From Alopecurus myosuroides (Eukaryota; Streptophyta; Magnoliopsida; Poales; Poaceae): DNA of 64,000 nucleotides. The stretch is from the NCBI GenBank assembly GCA_028641055.1, contig CM054062.1, positions 233,380,376 to 233,444,375 of the forward strand. The letters are read 5' to 3'. Positions within the stretch are counted from its first letter, which is position 1; the number at the start of each line of letters is the position of its first letter. The position numbers and the translations under genes are program-made. This document shows, piece after piece, positions 34,477 to 45,581 of the stretch. Below the pieces are notes generated by a model that searched no databases, had not been told where the DNA came from, and saw nothing but the letters and a program-made list of their open reading frames with translations.

Positions 34477-35580
34477 CTAGGAAAATACTTCGCTGAGATA
34501 ATACACTAGGTATTGATCTGGTATGCTTTGCTCTTCCTTCCGTCTTTCCACAACTATCACCGCGATAATACCATGTTTGTCGCTGTAAGATACAGTAACT
34601 TGGGTTCTTCGTCTTTTGGTGATGCCAAAATTGGAGCCTTCATCAAGGTTTCTTTTAACTGGGTTAATGCTTTGTCCGCCTCTTCTGTCCACTCAAATTT
34701 GTCGGTTTGCTTCAACAATTTGTATAATGGCAGAGCTTTGTCTCCTAGCCGGCTTATAAACCTGCTGACTGCGGCTGCAGAATCTATCAATATTTGTACA
34801 TCTTTTAAGCACGAAGTCTTTGAGATGTTTAAGATTTCCTTGATCTTTTCCGGGTTTACTTCTATTCCTCTGTGAGAAACAATAAAACCCAGAAGTTTTC
34901 CTGAGGGAACCCCGAATATGCACTTTAATGGATTCAACTTCATTTTGTAAGTGCGCAAATTTTCGAAAGTTTCTCGTAGATCTTCAAGGAGTGTATCCTT
35001 TTCCTTTGAAACGACGGTAATATCGTCCACGTAAACGTGTACGACTTTGCCAATCTGACTATAAAAGCAACGTTGCATGCAATGCTAGTAAATTGCACCT
35101 GCGTTCTTCAAGCCGAAAGGCGTGGTTATGTAATAGTATGTTCCATACGGGGTTATGAAGTAAGTTTTTATTTGATCTTCCTCCTTCATACGTATTTGAT
35201 GGTACCCGGAATAAGCATCCAAAAAGCATAAAAGCTCAGAGCCAGTAGTGGCATCTATTATTTGATCGATTCGCGGTAATGCGAACCTATCTTTTGGACA
35301 CAATTTGTTCAGGCCGGTGTAATCTATATTCATCCTAAGAACAATACTATCTTTCTTCGGGACTAATACCGGGTTCGCGGACCAATCAGTATGTATAACT
35401 TCCCGGATAAAATCTACTGCTAAAAGTCAATTAATTTCCTTACCAATAGCCTTCCGCCTTCTTCCGTCAAATCGACGGAGACCTTGTTTGACGGGTTTTA
35501 ATCTTGGAATCACTTTGAGTTGATGCTCAGCAAGTTCCCTGGGTACACTCGGCATGTCCGCAGGACACCAGGCAAAAATA
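34477..35580 (-). pseudogene. Gypsy-4 reverse transcriptase and first RNase H
   Basis: Reading down the minus strand from about 35580: PSVPRELAEHQL, FIREVIHTDWSANPVLVPKK, LDAYSGYHQIRM (catalytic Asp), YGTYYYITTPFGLKNAG and VYVDDITVVS (intact YVDD). Then come the thumb and RNase H start with ASPKDEEPKLLYL. A TAG replaces a codon just after NAGAIY (about 35085), another stop lies near 35430, and the frame slips near 34560. It is broken but catalytically recognisable. Confidence 0.87.
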
Positions 35581-35589
35581 TCCCAGTTC

Positions 35590-36230
35590 TCACGGAGGAA
35601 CTTGACGAGCGCGCTTTCCTATTTGTCGGTCATCCCGGTCCCCACTACGACAAATTTTGTCGGATCTTTGGGATCTAGGATAACCTGTCTTGTGTTCTCG
35701 GAAGCTTTGAAACTTTCTGCCGACTTCCGGTTTTCTTTTCCGGTCGGCATTTCTGTCGGCGATACTTCTTTTGCCAGCTCTTTCAATTCCTCCTTTGCTA
35801 ACACTTTTTCTGCGCAAAGGGCGTTTCCTTTTTCCAGCTCGTTTTCCAATTTGAAGTCTCCCTATATGGTAATTACTCCTCCTTTAGGCCCTGGCATCTT
35901 CAGCTTGTCATAAATATAACATGATCTTGCCACGAATTTGGCGAAAGCTGGACGTCCGAGTATTGCATGGTATACACTTTCAAACGGCACCACCTCGAAA
36001 GAGATTTTATCTTGCCGGAAATGCTCTTTTTCTCCAAAGGTTACGTCTAGGGAAATTTCTCCTAGGGAATGTGCTTGTCTTCCAGGAACGATGTCGTGGA
36101 AACGTAGGTTGCTATGATTGAGTTGAGTCTCAGAGATTCGCATATGTTTCAGTGTATCTAGGTACATGATATTGATGTTGGATCCTCCATACATCAGCAC
36201 TCTTTTTAGCCTAGTGTTTTAAACAATAGG
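35590..36230 (-). pseudogene. Gypsy-4 protease region
   Basis: 36200-35862 on the minus strand starts MLMYGGSNINIMY and continues TLKHMRI ... FDDI-like ... FEVVPFESVYHAILGRPAFAKF. The ILGRP motif and spacing are those of gypsy aspartic proteases. The active-site triad, normally D(T/S)GS, appears to be altered to YGGS. The stretch to 35590 is a charged linker rich in Lys/Glu. It matures the polyprotein in related elements. Confidence 0.72.
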
Positions 36231-36501
36231 GCTTACAATTAGAGCTTGTGTGCCGGGTTCTAGGATATTTCCGGAATGATCAGACTGATCCCAGGTTATT
36301 GGCGTATTCGATTACTTTAAGAATTTGGGGGTTGGTGGAACAACCGCGTTTATTTCTCGAAGTGTTCTCTTTGCCACTTTGGCTGAGGGAGTTGCCAGGA
36401 AAGTTAGGTTGCATTATCCATGAACTCTCGGAAATTTTGGTTCCCCTTTTCGTTGTTGTTCCTGGAATTTTTCGTGAGTGTCCGATTCACTGTCTTCGTT
36501 T

Positions 36502-37869
36502 TCAGCTTTTGTCTTTTGCTTGGAGAACTTCCTTTATGAGCTTTTTCCCTTTCCCGGATCCTGTAGTGCCTTTCATGTGCTTATTAAGCCGGCATTGCGT
36601 ATTAGTATGGGTAGGTTTCCCAAATTGAGAATGGTGGACACGGTTTTTCGACTTAATCTTTTCCCACTTTTCCTTTGAGTAGAAGATATGTTCTGTGCTT
36701 CTTCCTTTCCATTTGCTGCCATTATCTTTTCCAAAGGCTAAATTAACTTCTTTGGGCTTTGGTTGTGCTTCCGGAGTAGCTTTTTTCTCAGAACGAGGCG
36801 TCTTTTTGGCTTGGGCCAAAGCATCAATATTTCCACCTCTCGCTCTAATGTCGTCTTCAGCCGCTGCATGCTCATTAGCGGTAGTAAGCATAGATCCGAG
36901 ATCTTTGTGCTCCTTTGAACCAATCATGAATGGTACGAGGCCGGGTTTTAATCCATTGATCAAAGCATGCATTGCTTGTACATCACTTACTCTAGCACAA
37001 CTGTTTTTCATTGCGGTCCATCTTGAGATAAAGTCGACATACAACTCGTCTTCAAACTGGATGCAGTGGTTTAACTGGTTGATGCTCTTGGGGCGTTTCT
37101 ATGTTCCCCGAAAATGCTGAGTGAATAATCTAGCCATATCATCCCAACTATCCACGGTTCTTGATGGAAGCCCGTTGATCCAATCTCTGGCTCCATCCAG
37201 CAACATTAGGGGGAGGAATTTTACCGCCTCTAGATCTGTCCCTTTGTTAATCTGGACGGTTGTATAGTAGTCTGAGAGCCAGGTATCCGGGTTTGTACTG
37301 CCGATATATTTTTGATATGTTGGACCAACTTTGGCAAAGCCACAATGTAGAGTTATTCTCCGGATCCTGTCAGTGAAACACTTAGGTCCAAAGTATAGAT
37401 CATCTCTTTCCGCTTTATCAGCGTGAACGGAATTTCTGCCAGCTGAATGGACAGAAGGGGATCTGCTCCTTTCTTTACCATTGTTGCGCGAGTGCGCTTT
37501 TCCGGGATTATCCCTATTTTGTCCGTTGTCATGTCCTTTGGAATAAGGTGAAATTCTACTCCTTGGCCTTTCTATGATCCTAGGAGGAGTACGGGATCTC
37601 TCACGCATGTGAGGAATGTCGTATCTTCTGTGTTTTTCAGCTGGGCGTCTTGGAGGCGGCATCGCTTTTCCGTCTTTCCGGTTTTGTTCCTCCCGATCTC
37701 GGGGATTAATTCCACCTTTCGGCAGATGGGATCCTGTCCTGGACGCTGCATCCTTATGATCTAGAATTTTCTTGACCTTTCTCGGATCTCCTTTCTTCTC
37801 TTTGGAATTGCCTGAATCTCCAGGTTCGTCGGGTCCAGGTGCTCCAGCGGCACATGTGGCGGTTTGCAT
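36502..37869 (-). pseudogene. Gypsy-4 gag (inner element), capsid and nucleocapsid
   Basis: 37869-37099 has an Arg/Ser/Pro-rich segment (about the first 160 residues) and then the retrotransposon gag core: YIGSTNPDTWLSDYYTTVQ, LMLLDGARDWINGLPSRTVDSW and FTQHFRGT. 37044-36502 continues after a frame slip with ISRWTAMKNSC and MHALINGLKPGL, and ends with a degenerate zinc knuckle (HHSQFGKPTHTNTQC, where the first Cys is missing). Gag forms the virus-like particle and binds the RNA. A paralogous outer copy is at 39887-40750. Confidence 0.85.
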
Positions 37870-38998
37870 AGAGCCGAGTTGTCATGCAACTTCCCTGATC
37901 TTGCCTTCCCTCATTGTTGCTGTTGTAATGCCTTTCCTAAGAAAGCATACACCCCTTGAAACTTTACATCATTGGAGTACAAATCATCATTGAGGATGGC
38001 GAATGCGGCTTCCGCGTTTTCTGCTACCGTTTTGTATACACGGTCGCCCTTGGCATGAATGTCGTTTACTTGCTTTTGCCAGGAAGGGTTTTAAAACCTT
38101 TCTTTTGGCGGCAATACTTCCGGTCTTGCGATTCCGGGTAACCGTGTAGGTTTGATGCCATATATATTCCTTCTTTCGTACTCCTCTATTTCTTCCTGCT
38201 GCAACTTAATGTCAGACTGGGTTTTTAAGAGGTTTTCCCGAGTTCTGAATAGATGTTTCTGCTGCCGTTGGAAAGCTTGTCTCCTGGCTTCCAGCACTTC
38301 AGGGGGTTCGTCATGTCCCACGGGAGTTTGGATTAAATCACATTCGTCCTGTTCTAACATTAATGGAATAGGGATTTCCTTCATTTTCTTCTCTCCGGGC
38401 TTGACTCCTCTTCCTCCTCCTACTTCCAGGTTTTCATTAGCGGTATCTGACAATTTTTCTTCCGGAGTTTGTACTGGAGTTTCTTGGCAGTATTGTTTCT
38501 CTTCTTGGAAGAGGGAGGTTTTTTACCAGGTTCATCTTTTGTCAATTCCTTGACATCAGGGTAAATTGGACCGGTTTCACCGTCCTCTCTTTCCTCATCT
38601 GGCAGAGGTGCTTTGGGGTCTTCCTGGCTTTCGGCATCCGTGTTTTCAGACGGTTTTTCCATAAGCACTTCATTGAAGCCCTCTTGCAGAGATTTGACCT
38701 TTCTTTTGAAAGCGTCTTCATCTTCATCCTCGGAATCTAACTCCTCAGATCAGGGTTCCGACTCCAATCTCGCCTCAATGGCGGCTAGAACTGAGTCGGC
38801 TTCCGAGTTCGTCGTCATATTGACGGGTGTCGGATCTTTCACTTCTACTGTGGGATTGTTCTCATCTGCCTCTTCCACGGGATTGCTTTCATCCGTGTTT
38901 TCAGCGACCTCGGATTGCACCATATCAATAAAGTGAGATCTGATTGCACGCGTCTCCGAAGAGGTAGCAATTTCAGCGGGGTATTGGCGATCTAGCAA
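37870..38998 (-). pseudogene. Gypsy-4 gag N-terminal acidic region (inner element)
   Basis: Pieces at 38750-38998, 38420-38668 and 38091-38453 align with the intact outer ORF at 40960-41784 but are split by frameshifts. The sequence is acidic (many Asp/Glu), with a Lys-rich patch and a Gln/Glu/Arg-rich helical C-terminus (QEEIEEYERRN). No enzyme motif. It lies between the primer site and the gag core. Confidence 0.72.
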
Positions 38999-39275
38999 AA
39001 TCCGGCATCATAGTTTTGTTCAACTGGGTATAGGGCGGGTGGGATAAATTTTCTTGCACCACAGAATCCCATTGCTTCTGCAGTTTATCCGAGAAAGATG
39101 TTTGCAGATCCAATCGGTAAAACGCAGGCACTTACCAGATGATTCCGTGCCGGCATGTACGATCCATTGTCGAGGAAGCGCCCGACGTCGTTGTCGAATT
39201 CCAAGCTTCCGACATTTATGGTACTGCCCATTCCGCCGAGTATCCCCGATCGAACCATAACGCCTAACGTCGATG

Positions 39276-39295
39276 GCCCCACGGTGGGCGCCAAC
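39276..39295 (-). other. Primer-binding site of inner Gypsy-4
   Basis: The minus strand starts GTTGGCGCCCACCGTGGGGC, a TGGCGCC-type primer site next to the LTR. The outer copy at 42138-42157 is the same with two substitutions. I am not sure which tRNA it matches. Confidence 0.65.
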
Positions 39296-39838
39296 TCTCG
39301 AGACATCGTAGTAGAGTTCATAGACAGGGGTGCTATGAGACTACTGGTAGAGACGTGGAGGACGTGGTAGTACGACAACCAGGAACACCAAATTTACCTA
39401 GGTTCGGTACGTCGCAACTAGGCGGAGTTCCTACTCTTGCAATCTCACTAAATCGGGGCTGAAGCCTGAAGTATACAAAGTACAATGTGAGTAGGGTTTC
39501 GCTAACTCGGCGAGGATCAACTTCTCGGCGAGTTGGCTTCTAGCTAATTCTCTGTCTTTCTTCTCTCCCGTCCGGCTTTATATAGATAGCCGGGTTAGGG
39601 CTTACAGAAAGGAAACCTAGAAGACTACGGTAAGTATCTAACTTGGAAAGCAGGAATCCTCCTTCTACTCCAAGCCGCACCACTTGGGCCGTGGTCCGGG
39701 TTCTTCTAGAATCCGGCTTCTGTGCATCAGTTTACTGGGCCGCCTAATGGACTGTGATCCATTACCAATCAGTCCACCCTGGTAATCCGGCTCTTTAGGA
39801 CAATGCCGGATATACCACTAATCGATATATATCCGACA
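39296..39838 (-). repeat. Internal (inner 5') LTR of Gypsy-4
   Basis: 543 bp. It starts TCTCG rather than TGTCG, so the outer dinucleotide is mutated, and ends TATATATCCGACA. The base after it (CATTG) lies inside the outer element's gag sequence: the following text matches the inner gag near 36966. It is therefore the 5' LTR of a second family member inserted into the first. Confidence 0.88.
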
Positions 39839-40750
39839 CATTGCTTGTACATCACTTACTCCAGAGCAGCTGTTTTTCATTGCAGTTCATCTTGAGATAA
39901 AGTTGACATAAAGCTCATCTTCAAACTGGATGCAGCGGTTTAGCTGGTTGATGCTCTTGGGGCGTTTGTAAGTTCCCCGAAAATGCTGAGTGAATACTCT
40001 AGCCATATCATCCCAACTATCCACGATTCTTGATGGAAGCCCGTTGATCCAATCTCTTACTCCATCCAGCAACATTAGGGGGAGGAATTTTACCGCCTCT
40101 AGATCTGTCCCTTTGTTAATCTGGACGGCTGTATATTAGTCTGAGAGCAAGGTATCCGAGTTTGTATTGTCGGTATATTTTTGATATCTTGGACCAACTT
40201 TGGCAAAGCCAAAATATAGAGTTATTCTGCAGATCCTGTCAGTGAAACACTTAGGTACAAAGTATATTTCATCTCTTTCCACTTTATCAGCGTGAACGGA
40301 ATATCTGCCGGCTGAATGGACAGAAGGGGATATGCTCCTTTCTTTACCATTGTTGTGCGAGTGCGCTTTTCCGGGATTATCCCTATTACGTCCGTTGTCA
40401 TGTCCTTTGGAATAAGGTGGTGTTCTACTCCTTGGCCGTTCTTTGTTCCTAGGAGGAGTACGGGATCTCTCACGCCTGTGAGGAATGTCGTATCTTCCGG
40501 CTTTTTCATCTGGGCGTCTCGGAGGTGGAATTGCTTTTCCGTCTTTCCGGTTTTGTTCCTCCCGATCTCGGGGATTAATTCCACCTTTTGGCAGATGGGA
40601 TCCTGTCCTAGACGTTGCATCCTTATGATCTGGAATTTTCTTGTCCTTTCTCGGATCCCCTTTCTTCTCTTTGGAATTGCGTGAATCTCCAGGTTCAGGT
40701 GCTCCAGCAACGCATGTGGCGGTTTTGCATATGGCCGAGTCGTCATGCAA
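39839..40750 (-). pseudogene. Gypsy-4 gag core (outer element, truncated by self-insertion)
   Basis: 40750-40136 has the Arg/Ser/Pro-rich segment and the start of the gag core (FVPKCFTDRICRITLYFGFAK, YTDNTNSDTLLSD). 40075-39887 continues with LLDGVRDWINGLPSRIVDSW, FTQHFRGTYKRPKS and LYVNFISR after a stop. The reading ends at 39839, where the inner LTR begins. It is collinear with 37869-36970 of the inner copy. Confidence 0.85.
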
Positions 40751-40780
40751 CTTCCCTGATCTTGCCTACCCTCGCTGTTG

Positions 40781-41784
40781 CTATTGCAATGCCTTTTCTA
40801 AGAAAGCATACACCCCTTTAAGCTTTTCATCATTGGAGTACAAATCATCATTGAGGATGGCAAATGCGGCTTCCGCGTTTTCTGCTACGGTTTTGCATAC
40901 GCGTTCACCCTTGGCATCAATGTTGTTTACTTGTTTTGCCAGGGAGGGTATTGGAACCGCTACTTTGGTGGCAATACTTCCGGTCTTGCGATTCCGGGTA
41001 ACCGTGTAGGTTTTATGCAAGATCTATTCCTTCTTTCGTACTCCTCTATTTCTTCCTGCTGCAACTTAATGTCATCCTGGGTTTTTAGGACGTCTTCCCG
41101 AGTTCTGAATAGATGTTGCTGCTGCCGTTGGAGAGCTTGTCTCCTGGCTTCCAGCACTTCAGGGGGTTCGTCACGTCCCACTGGAGTTTGAATTAAATCA
41201 TGTTTGTCCTGTTCAGACATGATTGGAACAGGGATTTCTTTCATTTTCTTCTCCGCAGGCTTGACTCCGCTTCCTCCTCCTACCTCCAGGTTTTCATTAG
41301 CGGTATCCGCCAATTTTTTCTTCTGGAGTTTATACCGGAGTTTCTTGGCAGTCTTGTTTCTCTTCTTAGAAGAGGGAGATTTTTTACCACGTTCATCTTC
41401 TGTCAATTCCTTGACATCCGGGTAAATTGGACTGGTTTCACCGTCCTCTCTTTCCTCATCTGGCAGAGGTGTTTTGGGGTCTTCCTGGCTTTCAGCATCC
41501 GTGTTTTCATCCGGTTTTGCCATAAGCACTTCATGGAAGCCCCCTTGCATAGATTTGGCCTTTATTTTGAAAGTGTCTTCATCTTCATCCTCGGAATCTA
41601 ACTCTTCATATCTGGGTTCCGACTCCAATCTCGCCTCGATGGCGGCTAGCACAGAGTCGGCTTCCGAGTTCGTCGTCATATTGACGGGTGTTGGATCTTC
41701 CACTTCCACCGTGGGATTGTTTTCATCTGCCTCTTCCACGGGATTGCTTTCATCCGTGTTTTCAGCGATCTCGGATTGCACCAT
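40781..41784 (-). CDS. Gypsy-4 gag N-terminal ORF (outer element)
   Basis: Minus-strand 41784-40960 is open for 274 codons, the longest clean TE frame of Gypsy-4. It starts MVQSEIAENTDESN, has an acidic first half, a Lys-rich central patch (KKSPSSKKRNKTAKK) and a Gln/Glu/Arg-rich helical C-terminus (QQQHLFRTREDV, QEEIEEYERRN). A second frame (41020-40781) continues toward the gag core after a slip. It probably represents the N-terminal gag extension typical of Tat/Ogre-like elements, where a separate ORF lies before gag. No enzymatic domain. Expression is unlikely given the dead remainder. Confidence 0.55.
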
Positions 41785-41814
41785 ACCAATAAAGTGAGAT
41801 CTGATTGCAGGCGT

Positions 41815-42137
41815 CTACGAAGAGGCAGCAATTTCAGCGGGGTATTGGCGATCTGAGCAAAATCTGGCACCATAGTTTTCTTCAACTGGGTATAGGACGG
41901 GTGGGATAAATTTACTTCCACCACAGAATCCCATTGCTTCTGCAGTTAATACGATAAAGGTGTTTGCAGATCCAATCGGTAAAACGCAGGCACTTACCAG
42001 ATGATTCCGTGCTGGCATGTACGATCCACATTCGAGGAAGCGCCCGACGTCGTTGTCGAATTCCAAGCTTCCGACAGTTATGGTACTGCCGATTCCACCG
42101 AGTATCCCCGATCGAAACATAACGCCTGACGCCTCTG
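41815..42137 (-). other. Leader and possible upstream coding of outer Gypsy-4
   Basis: The minus strand is open from the primer site through about 100 codons (FRSGILGGIGSTITVGSLEFD, GRFLECGSYMPARNHL). The same frame, with changes, follows the inner primer site (39085-39290). It contains a GTAAGTGC donor-like site and a CTGCAG acceptor-like site 58 bases apart (41940-41997), present in both copies. It may be the true start of gag or just leader. Confidence 0.4.
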
Positions 42138-42157
42138 GCCCCACGGTGGACGCTAAC

Positions 42158-42700
42158 TGTCGATACATCGTAGTAGAATTCATAGACGGGGGTTCCATGA
42201 GACTACTGGTAGAGACGTGGGGGACGTGGTAGTATGATAACCAGGAACACCTATTTTACCCAGGTTTGGTACGTCGCAACTAGGCGGCGTTCCTACCGCT
42301 GCAATCTCACTAAATCAGGCTGAAGCCTGAAGTATAGAAAGTACAATGTGAGTAGGGTTTCGCTAACTCGACGAGGATCAATTTTCGGCGAGTTGGCTTC
42401 TAGCTAATTGTCTGTCTCTTTCTTCTCTCCCGTCCGGCTTTATATAGATAGTCGGGTTAGGGCTTACAGAAAGGAAACCTAGAAAACTACGGTAAGTATC
42501 TAACTTGGAAAGCAAGAATCTGCCTTCTACTCCAAGCCGCACCACTTGGGTCGTGGTCCCGGTTCTTTTAGAATCCTGCTTCTGCGTGTCAGCTTACTGG
42601 TCCGCCTAATGGACTATGATCCATTACCAATCAGGCCACCCTAGTAATCCGGCTCTTTAGGACAATGCCGGATATACCCCTAATCGGTATATATCCGACA
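42158..42700 (-). repeat. Outer 5' LTR of Gypsy-4
   Basis: 543 bp, TGTCGATACATCG...TATATATCCGACA. It is followed by CAAAG, which pairs with CAAAC before the 3' LTR at 16691. The original Gypsy-3 target reads GACAAAGTTTC. A TATA box (CTATATAAAG, minus strand) lies near 42440-42449. Confidence 0.9.
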
Positions 42701-42705
42701 CAAAG

Positions 42706-43288
42706 TTTCTAACATTTGATCAATAAAAGGCAAAGGATAATGATCTTTCTTAGTAACTTTGTTAACCTTCCTAAAATCAATGCACATCCTATAACCAACC
42801 ACTACTCTTTGAGGAATGAGTTCATTATTTTCATTTGGCACAACAGTCACCCCTCCTTTCTTAGGGACATAATGCACAAGACTAACCCATCTACTATCAG
42901 CAATAGGATAAATAATGCCAGCATCAAGGAGTTTTAATACCTCATTTCTTACCACATCCTTCATCTTAGGATTTAACCGGCGTTGATGTTCAACAACTGG
43001 CTTTGCATCAGGTTCAATATTAATAGCATGCTGACATATAGCAGGAGAATTCCACTTTAAATCATCAAGAGTGTAACCAATAGCACCTCTATGTTTCTTC
43101 AATATCCCCAATAATCTCTCCTCTTCTTCACCAGAAAGTTTAGAACTAATAATAACAGGATATAATTTCTTATCATCAATATGAGCATATTTAAGATTGT
43201 CAGGCAAAGGCTTTAAATCAAAAACAAGATCCTCCTTGGGTGGTAATGTGGTACCCAAGTCTTCCACATGTAAATTATATTTCACCAT
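42706..43288 (-). pseudogene. Gypsy-3 reverse transcriptase, part 1
   Basis: The minus strand from 43288 reads KYNLHVEDLGTTLPPKEDLV, LPDNLKYAHI, HRGAIGYTLDDLKW and AKPVVEHQRRLNPKMKDVV (the usual lead-in to gypsy RT), then LLDAGIIYPIADSRWVS, VHYVPKKGG, GYRMCIDFRKVNK and DHYPLPFIDQMLETL. It stops at the Gypsy-4 insertion and continues at 16690. These are the fingers and early palm motifs; catalytic Asp residues lie in part 2. It is clean except for the insertion. Confidence 0.9.
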
Positions 43289-43294
43289 CGCTGG

Positions 43295-44038
43295 CTAATG
43301 TAGGAAAATCTCGTCAATTTTATTCCTTTCTTCCATAAAGACATCACTTTCGTGGTCTTCCATGTATTGCTGCAAAGGATTGTTAGGAGCAAGAGCAATA
43401 GCAGCCAATTGTTCAACTCTATAATTCTCATTAGGTAATTCAACTTCATAAGGTGCTTTAGCAAATTTGGAGAAATTAAATTCACAAGATTCTCCATCAA
43501 ACTTTGTAAGGATTTTCTCCTTTTTACAATCTATAACAGCACCACGAGTGTTTAAGAATGGTCTACCAAATATATTAGCACAAGTATCACTAGCAGAAGT
43601 GCCTAGTACTAGAAAATCAACAGGATATGTAGTTTTACCACATAAGACCTCCACATCTCTAACAATACCAAATGGAGAAATAGTTTCCCTATTAGCAAGT
43701 TGAATAATCACATCAATGTCTTCAAGTTCACAAGAACCAATTTCATGCATGATTTCTTTATAAAGCTCATAAGGAATAGTTCTAGAACTAGCACCAATAT
43801 CACACAAACCATAATAGCAATGATCACCTATCCTCACAGATAGCACAGGAACACTAGGTTTCCTAGATTTACTAGGATGAGAGACAATATTATAAGCATC
43901 TTCCCAAAATATAATGTGTCCCTCTTCTATATTTTCAGAAACAAGCTCCTTTACTATTGCTACTGTAGGTTCTACAGTTATTTTTTCCTCGGGTTCTATA
44001 AGTTTCCTTGCACTTTTATTAACCACACTAGCTAACAT
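43295..44038 (-). pseudogene. Gypsy-3 protease region
   Basis: A 247-codon open frame on the minus strand. It holds KPSVPVLSVRIGDHCYYGLCDIGASSRTIP (quoted in part as CDIGAS), where Athila proteases usually have D(L)GAS, then QLANRETISPFGIV, YPVDFLVLG and NIFGRPFLNTRGAVIDC (the second conserved Gly-Arg-Pro block). It would release gag and enzymes from the polyprotein. It runs into the RT lead-in after a stop at about 43290. The catalytic Asp is present, so this domain may be the least damaged part of Gypsy-3. Confidence 0.82.
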
Positions 44039-44049
44039 AGAATGTTCTT

Positions 44050-44981
44050 TTACCTTAGAAGGGAAAGCATTTTCTCAATATAAGGTTCAGGCATAATAGA
44101 ATCAAAAGTATGAACTTCTATATCTCTAGCAGGAACACAATTAATAACATCTTTATAAGGTGCATGGTACTTATCCCATTCCTTTTTAGGAATATCAATG
44201 TAAGAAGAAAAATCCTTATATAAGTTTGCAGCAACTTGAGAATCAAGACCAATAAAAACACTAACATCATGAAAATCATCGGATGACATAAAAGTTTTAA
44301 TGCATTCATCGTCATAATTTATACATGACTTTCTACCTTACCGTTCTCCCATCCTTCAGTGTTTTGTTGAATACGATCAAGAAGATCCCATTTAGCTTCA
44401 TCCTTCATACATGTAAATGATCCAGGACAAGAAGCATCCAATAAATCCTTATCATGAAGAGGAAGCCTTGCATAGAAATTATTAAGAACAATATTACTGG
44501 GGATCTCATGAATGGGGCATTTGAGCATTAGTAACTTCAATCTCCTTCATGCTTGGGCAATACTCTCTTCGTCATCAGGCCAAAGATTATATATATAATT
44601 TTGATTTTTATGAATTTCACTGGGAGGATAGAATTTAGAATAAAAGAGAGGTACAATTTCCTCCCATCCAATAGTCTAGCTATTTTTTAGCAGTTTGAAC
44701 CATTCAGCGGCTTTGCCTTTCAATGATATAGAGAATAATTTCCTCTTCATTTGGTCCATTGTAATACCTGCACACTTGAACAACTCGCATAATTCATGTA
44801 AAAAGAGTAAATGATCACCAGGATGGACAATTCCATCACCTGAATAGCAGTTATTCCTAACATGTTTCACAATATTTATAGGTATTTTATAAGGATCCAA
44901 ATCATCAGGCGGTGGGCCACTTACTACCCTAGCAGTGGTAGCAGTGCCCGCAAATAAGGATTCAAAAGGAGATCCAAACAT
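44050..44981 (-). pseudogene. Gypsy-3 gag
   Basis: It starts at an ATG (44979-44981) about 90 bases after the primer site: MFGSPFESLFAG, then SGPPPDDLDPYKIPINIVKH and WFKLLKNS, where a stop occurs (about 44676). Further pieces at 44319-44540 (LPLHDKDLLDASCPGSFTCM) and 44050-44289 are in other frames. This order is the gag of Athila-type elements. At least three breaks make it non-functional. Confidence 0.78.
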
Positions 44982-45067
44982 AGTGTAATAAAGCAATAGA
45001 CAGTAATAAAAACAGCACTTACAGCAGAAGCTTCCTTTATCAATTCCACTTCCCAATCGCGCTTAAC

Positions 45068-45085
45068 TCCCCGGCAACGGCGCCA
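45068..45085 (-). other. Primer-binding site of Gypsy-3 (tRNA-Asp type)
   Basis: The same 18-mer as at 1479-1496 (minus strand TGGCGCCGTTGCCGGGGA), 11 nt from the LTR start. It sets the orientation of the 42 kb nested element. Confidence 0.92.
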
Positions 45086-45581
45086 GAAAATAGTCTTGAT
45101 GACCCACAAGTATAGGGGGTGTATCGTAGTCCTTTCAATAAATAAGAGTGTTGAACCCAACGAGTAGCAGAAGGTGTTGACAAACAGTTTCGATGAAGGA
45201 ATAACTGTAAATACTGGAAGATAAATTTTTAGGGGTTTTTGATATTGCAGATAAATGAAGTGCAAGTAAATAAAATGCAGCAGTAATAATTGCAGCAAGT
45301 TTCCCAATCCTTTCTTCAGCAAAGGACAAGCCGGTGGGTTTACTCTTATGATTAACAAACGTTCTCGAGGACACATGGGAGGTTTCTGTCAAGTGCTTTT
45401 GTTCCATGCAGCTGAATAATTTTGGTATTTTGATAAGTGTTGTGTGGGTGAACCTATGCTAATGTACCGTCCCATCCAAGACTAACACATACTTGTGATT
45501 ATACCCCTTGCAAGCATCTGCAACTACAAAAAAGTACTCCCTCCGTAGCAAAATATAAGATGTTTTAGCATTTTGTAGATA

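Larger units (their letters stand above)
16691..42700 (-). mobile_element. Gypsy-4: Tat-lineage gypsy with three LTRs (self-nested)
   Basis: It is flanked by CAAAC (16686-16690) and CAAAG (42701-42705), a near-perfect 5-bp duplication of the Gypsy-3 RT target. LTRs: 16691-17220, 39296-39838 and 42158-42700. Right to left on the minus strand: outer 5' LTR, outer gag up to 39839, inner 5' LTR, inner gag-pol to 32436, an antisense gene on the plus strand (17784-31821, split by Gypsy-5), a polypurine tract and a single 3' LTR. Tat assignment rests on the antisense gene between pol and 3' LTR and on the extra RNase H of the NNVAEYEA type. The internal LTR's flank CATTG has no partner, which fits loss by LTR-LTR recombination. 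Confidence 0.85.
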
